From Parvularculaceae bacterium UBA4496 (GTDB taxonomy: Bacteria; Pseudomonadota; Alphaproteobacteria; Caulobacterales; Parvularculaceae), in contig DGNI01000005.1 of NCBI GenBank assembly GCA_002388885.1, positions 21,981-41,282 on the forward strand: a stretch of 19,302 bases of DNA, written 5' to 3'. Shown here piece after piece: positions 15,398 through 19,302 of this stretch (positions are counted from its first letter, which is position 1; each line of letters begins with the position of its first letter). The notes under the pieces were generated by a model that was not told the origin of the DNA, did no database searches, and saw only the letters and a program-made list of their open reading frames with translations. Made by a program: the position numbers and the translations under genes.

Positions 15398-15846
15398 TGG
15401 ACCGCCAATACTATGCCAGCGCCGAGGAACGCCGCGCCGAAATCCAGGCGCAGGCCCATGCGATGGGTATAACCGAGGACTATATCTCGACGCTGGTGGA
15501 TAGATTTTACGAGCGCGTCCGCGCCGATGAGCTGATAGGACCGATATTCGAACAAGCCATTGGCGATGACTGGCCGCCGCATCTCGCCAAGATGAAGCTG
15601 TTCTGGAGCTCGGTCGCACTCAACACGGGCGCCTATTCCGGCAAGCCCGTTCCTACACACTTAAAGCTCTCTCGCGTACAGCCCAGGCATTTTAAAGTCT
15701 GGCTCACGCTCTTTCGTCAAACCCTTGAAGAAACCGCGCCCAGCCGCGACGCAATAAAATATTTTATGGAGCGCGCAGAGCGCATCGCACAAAGTCTGCA
15801 GCTTGCGATGTTCGGCGTGCCCGGCATCCCGCCAAAGCGCGTATAA
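15397..15846 (+). CDS. Group III truncated haemoglobin
   Basis: 149 residues. The pattern FYERVRADELIGPIFEQAI, DWPPHLAKMKLFWSSVAL (residues 59-76), TGAYSGKPVPTHLKL and RHFKVWLTLFRQTLEE is that of group III (trHbP/Ctb-like) truncated globins. H98 in PRHFKVW is the probable proximal haem ligand. An N-terminal extension of about 25 residues precedes helix A. Known members occur in nitrogen-oxide metabolism settings and are implicated in NO or reactive nitrogen handling, though group III enzymology is less settled than group I. ATG 15397 overlaps the nsrR TAA by one base (TAATG), so nsrR and its likely target are translationally coupled. Confidence 0.92.
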   Translation: MDRQYYASAEERRAEIQAQAHAMGITEDYISTLVDRFYERVRADELIGPIFEQAIGDDWPPHLAKMKLFWSSVALNTGAYSGKPVPTHLKLSRVQPRHFKVWLTLFRQTLEETAPSRDAIKYFMERAERIAQSLQLAMFGVPGIPPKRV

Positions 15847-15992
15847 AAACGCCAGAGGTCGCACCACCATCAGCTAGTCTGCAAAATCTTACAAAATTTG
15901 ATTGTGAGAAGTGGTCTACAGTTTCCGCTCAACATCCCTGACCGTTCTGGAGAAATTGCTTGTTACTCCGACTGCCAAGATCGCGCGAGCGG

Positions 15993-16012
15993 TGTTTGGG
16001 GTATGTTTGGGG
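15993..16012. repeat. Tandem direct repeat TGTTTGGGG, period 11
   Basis: Two exact copies of a nine-base word, separated by TA. Short direct repeats with about this period beside tRNA genes can be arm-type sites of tyrosine recombinases, but no integrase gene is nearby, so the role is unproven. A second repeat of the same length and period lies on the other side of the tRNA fragment. Confidence 0.5.
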
Positions 16013-16064
16013 CGCAAATGTCGTAAAACGCTTCAAAGTGCATCATTTGTTCCGAAAATGGTTG

Positions 16065-16092
16065 TTGACAAATCGCAGCCATGGCATCTAAA
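16065..16092 (+). promoter_or_regulatory. Candidate promoter of the truncated tRNA-Thr gene
   Basis: A perfect -35 hexamer TTGACA (16065-16070), a 16-base spacer and TCTAAA (16087-16092, four of six matches) end 19 bases before the tRNA 5' end. This spacing suits a tRNA promoter, implying that the left side of this locus is the original chromosomal flank. Confidence 0.4.
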
Positions 16093-16111
16093 CGCCTGAT
16101 TTTACTGATCC

Positions 16112-16150
16112 GCCGCATTAGCTCAGTTGGTAGAGCACATCATTCGTAAT
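16112..16150 (+). pseudogene. Truncated tRNA-Thr(CGU), 5' half only
   Basis: The first 39 nucleotides of a threonine tRNA are present: acceptor 5' strand GCCGCAT, D arm GCTC-AGTTGGTA-GAGC, anticodon stem 5' strand CATCA, loop TTCGTAA with anticodon CGT (16145-16147), and one further T. The complementary TGATG, the T arm and the acceptor 3' strand do not follow; from 16151 the sequence is unrelated. The gene therefore cannot make a tRNA. A break at the anticodon loop with a preserved promoter and 5' half is the sort of product expected from recombination in a tRNA attachment site, or from a deletion. I found no 3' half within the window. Confidence 0.85.
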
Positions 16151-16183
16151 CAGATAGTCTAGAGGAAACCCTATTAGCTATTG

Positions 16184-16203
16184 ATGCTTCCAATATGCTT
16201 CCA
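16184..16203. repeat. Tandem direct repeat ATGCTTCCA, period 11
   Basis: Two exact nine-base copies at 16184-16192 and 16195-16203, separated by AT. They sit in the non-tRNA sequence just after the break in the tRNA-Thr gene, between it and the initiator tRNA. The length and period match the repeat at 15993-16012 although the word differs. Confidence 0.5.
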
Positions 16204-16248
16204 GAATCTACATGACAGTTGATCGGTTCTTCTAAGTCATTGAAAAAT

Positions 16249-16334
<86 letters not shown>

Positions 16335-16399
16335 GCAATCATCGCATGAAGCGAAAATCGCCTGAGGCAGATTATGATTTGTCGGCATTCGCCGACTGG
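16335..16399. other. Palindrome-rich 65-bp spacer between the 28-bp repeats
   Basis: The spacer contains several short perfect palindromes: GCGA-AAA-TCGC (16351-16361), GCCTGAGGC (16360-16368) and GTCGGC-ATTC-GCCGAC (16381-16396). It replaces the natural upstream flank of the initiator tRNA and resembles a small palindromic repeat element, but only one copy is seen here, so I cannot assign a family. None of the stems has a terminator-like T-tract. Confidence 0.5.
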
Positions 16400-16427
16400 C
16401 GGGCTGCTCCACCCCGCGCCAACTGTT
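16400..16427. repeat. 28-bp direct repeat, copy 2 (orphan 5' fragment of initiator tRNA)
   Basis: An exact copy of 16307-16334. It begins like tRNA-fMet on the - strand (CGCGGGGTGGAGCAGCCCG) but departs after nucleotide 19 in the D loop, so it is a non-functional fragment. Confidence 0.88.
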
Positions 16428-16537
16428 CCGCCGCTATTTGAAGGGCGCAACGGGCGCGCCTCACTGGCGGAGACGGGGGTATAGCGAAGGTGAGGGGCGC
16501 TCGCAAGGCCCGCCGCCAGATATTTTAACCCTTGAAT

Positions 16538-17677
16538 CTATTTACTTTCCGGCAGGTCTGCGGCCGTCTCCTGAACGAGCAAATCGACCACCTTGATGAA
16601 CGCCTCTTTTTCATCGGCGCCAGCCTTTCGCGCTTCCGCATAAGTCTCGATCTGCCTGCAGGCGCTTGCGCCTCGTTTCAGGATTGTTCGGGCGTGCTGC
16701 ACTTCCTTGAGGCATCCAAGGGCTGTTGCGTCTTCCGTAACGAGTTCGATGATTTCCTCGATCAACGAACCGAACGGCACGCATTCGCCGCGGCCAAGAT
16801 CGATCATGCTTTTTGTGCAGCCATAGCGCTGCGCCCGCCATCGGTTTTCTTCAAGCATGATGCGCGGATAAATGCGCCAGCGCATGTTGCGCTGCTTGAT
16901 CCGTGCAAGCATGCGCAAAATCGACTGATAAAGCGCAGCAATGCAAAGCGCGTCTTCAAGTCTTGTGCAGACATCTGTTATCCGCATTTCCACTGTTGGA
17001 AATCGCGCGCTGGGCCGCATGTCCCACCATAGCTTGGAGGCGTCTTCCATCACGCCGGCGTGGATGAGCCGGTCAATCATGCGCTGATATTCCGACCAGC
17101 TCTCATAGCGATCCGGAATGCCTGTGCGCGGCATGGAATCGAAAATGCCGAGTCGCGCGCAGCGCATGGCCATGTCATGTCCGCCCCAGAAGGGCGAGGA
17201 TGTTGAAAGCGCCAGTAGATGCGGGAGAAAATAGCGCGCCTGATTCATCAGATCGATGCGGTCGTCTTCATCTTCGATGCCGGCGTGGACATGCATGCCG
17301 CAAATCAGCATGCGGCGAATAACGCCGCCCATATCGGCATCGAGAAGGTCGTATCGGGGCGCAGACGTATGTTGTTGCTGGCCCCATTGCGCAAAGGGGT
17401 GCGTCGACGCCGCCATCAGCTTCATGCCGTGCTTTTCCGCCGTGTTGATGATCACGGATCGCAGCGCGGTTAGATGATAACGCGCCTCAGTGATATCCGC
17501 ACAGACCGGCGTGCCGATCTCCACCTGGCATTTGAGGAACTCCGGTGTGACACGCTCGCCCAGCCGGTCCTTGCATTCCTTCATGAAATCGGGCGAGGGA
17601 TCGGCGACGAGGTCGCGCGTATCGGGATCAACAAGAAGGTATTCTTCTTCCACGCCAAGCGTCAGTGCTGGCAACAT
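16538..17677 (-). CDS. YbdK family carboxylate-amine ligase (GCS2-type)
   Basis: 379 residues, typical length for the family. The N-terminal LGVEEEYLLVDPDT, the central ASTHPFAQW and ICGMHVHAGIEDEDDRIDLMN, LLALSTSSPFWGGHD, and FPTVEMRITDVCTRLEDALCIAAL are conserved glutamate-cysteine ligase 2 (YbdK) motifs, with the acidic and histidine residues of the metal/ATP site in place. YbdK proteins form an amide bond between a carboxylate and an amine at the cost of ATP; E. coli YbdK has weak gamma-glutamylcysteine synthesis, but the natural substrates of most members are unknown. GGGAGAG lies before the start. It follows the N-formylglutamate amidohydrolase-like gene by 45 bases on the same strand, suggesting one operon and a shared pathway. 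Confidence 0.92.
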   Translation of the reverse strand: MLPALTLGVEEEYLLVDPDTRDLVADPSPDFMKECKDRLGERVTPEFLKCQVEIGTPVCADITEARYHLTALRSVIINTAEKHGMKLMAASTHPFAQWGQQQHTSAPRYDLLDADMGGVIRRMLICGMHVHAGIEDEDDRIDLMNQARYFLPHLLALSTSSPFWGGHDMAMRCARLGIFDSMPRTGIPDRYESWSEYQRMIDRLIHAGVMEDASKLWWDMRPSARFPTVEMRITDVCTRLEDALCIAALYQSILRMLARIKQRNMRWRIYPRIMLEENRWRAQRYGCTKSMIDLGRGECVPFGSLIEEIIELVTEDATALGCLKEVQHARTILKRGASACRQIETYAEARKAGADEKEAFIKVVDLLVQETAADLPESK

Positions 17678-17722
17678 GGGTTCTCTCTCCCTTTCGTCAG
17701 CCTGATTTCGACTTTACACTGA

Positions 17723-18460
17723 TTACCGGGTGATTGTCCGCACCCCTTTGGCTAATAATTCAGCGATTTTCTTAACGCCGTCCTGATCGCCGATCTTGTC
17801 CTGCCGGATTTCGACGGTGATGTGAGGCAGGTTTCGCGGCCCCACATGCCGGTCGACGGAATAATTGAACTCACGGGCATCATAAGGCTGGTTATCACCG
17901 ATGCGCCAGCCGGTCTCGGCGGACAAATATTCGATTATCGCGCGCGCATGGTGTTCGTCCTCGCGCCATAACAGGCCGACGGGCCATGGCCGCTCGTCAG
18001 ACGCGCCCATAAGGCGATTGGTAAAGCTGTGCACGGAAATGACAAATGGGATTGGCGCATTTGAAATCATATCATTCAGCGCGTTGTTGAGACCGTCATG
18101 ATAGGGTGTATGGAACCGGTCAATCCGCGCCCGTGTTACCGCCTCTTCCAGCATTTGATTTCCCGGAATGGGAATCTGATCGCTGACAGCCGGAATGATG
18201 TCATTCGCTGCAGGATCGCGATTGGCGTCGATGATCAGGCGGGAAAACGCGCACAGAAAAACTGTTCCATCAAGAAGCGAACCTAGTTCTGTCGCCAGCG
18301 CGCCGGCGCCGATATCCCATGCGATATGGGTGTCGAGCAGGTCATCGGGAAGCCCCAAACATTTCAGATCGTCAGGGATGTAGTTCGATGCGTGATCGCA
18401 AAAGACAAAATATGGCGCGTCGCCGATTTTTTTTGATTTAAAAACTTCTCCGCAGGTCAT
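17723..18460 (-). CDS. N-formylglutamate amidohydrolase family protein
   Basis: 245 residues. Motifs of PF05013 are clear: FVFCDHASNYIPDDL (residues 18-32), DTHIAWDIGAGALATELGSLL (43-63), FSRLIIDANRDP (72-83), ISVHSFTNRLMG, and VEIRQDKIGD near the C-terminus. The conserved D/H/E residues in these are candidates for the zinc site. The classical enzyme (HutG) releases formate from N-formylglutamate at the end of one histidine degradation route, but no hut gene is adjacent, and this shorter subfamily is often found outside hut operons, so the substrate is open. The C-terminus is just upstream of the YbdK-type gene. It has a weak ribosome site. Confidence 0.9.
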   Translation of the reverse strand: MTCGEVFKSKKIGDAPYFVFCDHASNYIPDDLKCLGLPDDLLDTHIAWDIGAGALATELGSLLDGTVFLCAFSRLIIDANRDPAANDIIPAVSDQIPIPGNQMLEEAVTRARIDRFHTPYHDGLNNALNDMISNAPIPFVISVHSFTNRLMGASDERPWPVGLLWREDEHHARAIIEYLSAETGWRIGDNQPYDAREFNYSVDRHVGPRNLPHITVEIRQDKIGDQDGVKKIAELLAKGVRTITR

Positions 18461-18520
18461 GTGGATATATCAGCGCTTGTCATGCAAGGTTGCAAGCGCG
18501 TTCTTCGGTCTGAACGATCA

Positions 18521-18542
18521 ACGGCGGCCCGTAGGCCGCCGT
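18521..18542 (-). terminator. Strong hairpin after the TonB receptor gene
   Basis: A perfect nine-base stem ACGGCGGCC (18521-18529) and GGCCGCCGT (18534-18542) with the loop CGTA lies 24 bases beyond the receptor stop codon on the - strand. It is GC-rich and well placed for termination, but only a short run of mixed bases follows, so it may need Rho or act as an mRNA 3' stabiliser. Confidence 0.6.
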
Positions 18543-18566
18543 CGAAATTAGACTGAAATGCGGAGG

Positions 18567-19302
18567 CTAGAAACTCTTGCGCACCGTAAGGCCAAAGGTT
18601 CTAGGCTGATTGGTGCGGAAGCCCAGACGCGCCCGGCCGCCGCGCTCTCTGTCAAATGAGAGATTTGCATTCTCGTCAAAGAGATTGTTTGCATAGAGGA
18701 AGATCGACACCGTCTCCCAATCAATCCCTGCCTGCAGATTTACAAGCTGATAGGAGTCGAGCTCGAGGTCGAGCATTGTCACGTCCATGCCCGATGCGCC
18801 GCCAAACGCCAATCCGGAGGCAAAATTACCGGCGCCGGGTTCCTGGTCAGACGGCTGGGTGAATCGCGATCCCACGTGCTGTGCGGAAACTGCAACGAAA
18901 CCGTCTGACTGTCCGCCCCAGTTGAGCGGAAATGTATATGACGCCGTCGCTGCAATCTGGAATTCAGGCACCGATGCAAGCCGGTTGCCTTCGCGAATGC
19001 CGGCGAGGACATTGCTGTTCACGTCAGTCACGGTGGAATCGAATTCCGCCTGAACCCAGCTGCCGGCGATGGAGACGTCGAAACCGTCAGTCAATTCAGC
19101 GCCGAGTTCAGCTTCAAGGCCCAGCGTGTGGGCTTCAGGCACGTTGAATACAACACGGGATGAACAGCTCCCTGCGTCAGCCGTTACCTGCAGGTTGGAA
19201 ATGTCCGTATAGAATGCTGCTGCATTGAAACGCACGTTTCCCGAATTGACCTTGGCGCCGACTTCATAGTTCCACAAGGATTCGTCATCATAGGTCGGAA
19301 AG
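18567..19302 (-). CDS. TonB-dependent outer-membrane receptor, C-terminal part
   Basis: About 245 residues are visible; the frame is open to the right edge of the window (FPTYDDESLWNYEVGAK at the edge), so the N-terminal plug domain and TonB box lie outside. The sequence has the beta-barrel pattern of TonB-dependent receptors: LWNYEVGAKVNSGNVRFNAAAFYTDISNLQ, then VPEAHTLGLEAEL, NRLASVPEFQIAATASYTF, and the end NQPRTFGLTVRKSF with C-terminal phenylalanine. Such receptors import iron chelates, vitamin B12, sugars or other ligands using TonB energy. The substrate cannot be judged from this portion. Whether it is linked to the two enzymes downstream is uncertain because a strong hairpin intervenes. 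Confidence 0.93.
   Translation of the reverse strand, partial: FPTYDDESLWNYEVGAKVNSGNVRFNAAAFYTDISNLQVTADAGSCSSRVVFNVPEAHTLGLEAELGAELTDGFDVSIAGSWVQAEFDSTVTDVNSNVLAGIREGNRLASVPEFQIAATASYTFPLNWGGQSDGFVAVSAQHVGSRFTQPSDQEPGAGNFASGLAFGGASGMDVTMLDLELDSYQLVNLQAGIDWETVSIFLYANNLFDENANLSFDRERGGRARLGFRTNQPRTFGLTVRKSF

Larger units (their letters stand above)
15847..16111. other. Intergenic region before the broken tRNA, with 11-bp-period direct repeat
   Basis: No gene-like frame is supported; a 62-codon frame here has no ribosome site or recognisable motif. A tandem 9-bp repeat TGTTTGGGG occurs at 15993-16001 and 16004-16012, period 11. A tRNA promoter candidate follows. No clear terminator for the nsrR-haemoglobin unit is seen. 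Confidence 0.5.

Noticed and set aside
15911..16099. 62-codon + strand frame before the tRNA fragment
   Set aside because: No ribosome site, no recognisable domain, and it overlaps the tRNA promoter; too weak to call a gene.
16464..16519. CTGGCGG...CCGCCAG inverted repeat as terminator of the YbdK-type gene
   Set aside because: The loop is over 40 bases and no T-tract follows on the - strand, so it is not convincing as an intrinsic terminator.
16532..17032. 166-codon + strand frame opposite the YbdK-type gene
   Set aside because: It mirrors conserved YbdK codons and has no ribosome site or domain of its own.

Overview
The window looks like part of the chromosome of a facultatively anaerobic, denitrifying or nitrate-respiring Gram-negative bacterium, most probably an alphaproteobacterium. 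The clues are a membrane-bound narGHJI nitrate reductase, a cbb3 oxidase cluster containing a DUF2189 gene, an Rrf2/NsrR regulator, a TonB-dependent receptor, and an initiator tRNA whose anticodon stem carries the A29-U41 variant. No origin, prophage gene, transposase or CRISPR array is visible.

Region 1 (1-7620, + strand): the 3' end of narG is followed by narH, narJ and narI. A closely spaced tail encodes an outer-membrane beta-barrel, a hemerythrin-like di-iron protein, a YbaN/DUF454 membrane protein, the haem/copper membrane protein NnrS and a DUF6544-like protein. This reads as a respiratory nitrate reductase operon extended with a nitrate/nitrite envelope function and nitrosative-stress defence. 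No nitrite or NO reductase gene is present here.

Region 2 (7726-14630, - strand): ccoN, ccoO, ccoQ, ccoP, a 78-residue single-span protein, a DUF2189 membrane protein, ccoI and ccoS. From ccoO to ccoS every start codon overlaps the previous stop. ccoG, and a recognisable full-length ccoH, are missing from their usual place. The cluster encodes a high-affinity cbb3 cytochrome oxidase and its copper-delivery and assembly factors.

Region 3 (14631-15846): a divergent control region leads on the + strand to an NsrR-type [Fe-S] NO sensor and an overlapping group III truncated haemoglobin. A candidate NsrR operator and one FNR-like box lie just before nsrR. Regions 1 to 3 therefore form one low-oxygen/nitrate/NO physiology island.

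Region 4 (15847-16537): a scarred tRNA locus. It holds a tRNA-Thr(CGU) gene broken at the anticodon loop, an intact initiator tRNA, and a 28-bp partial duplication of the initiator tRNA 5' end around a palindrome-rich spacer. It may be the relic of an integration or rearrangement.

Region 5 (16538-19302, - strand): a YbdK-type carboxylate-amine ligase, an N-formylglutamate amidohydrolase family protein, a strong hairpin, and the C-terminal part of a TonB-dependent receptor running off the end of the window.
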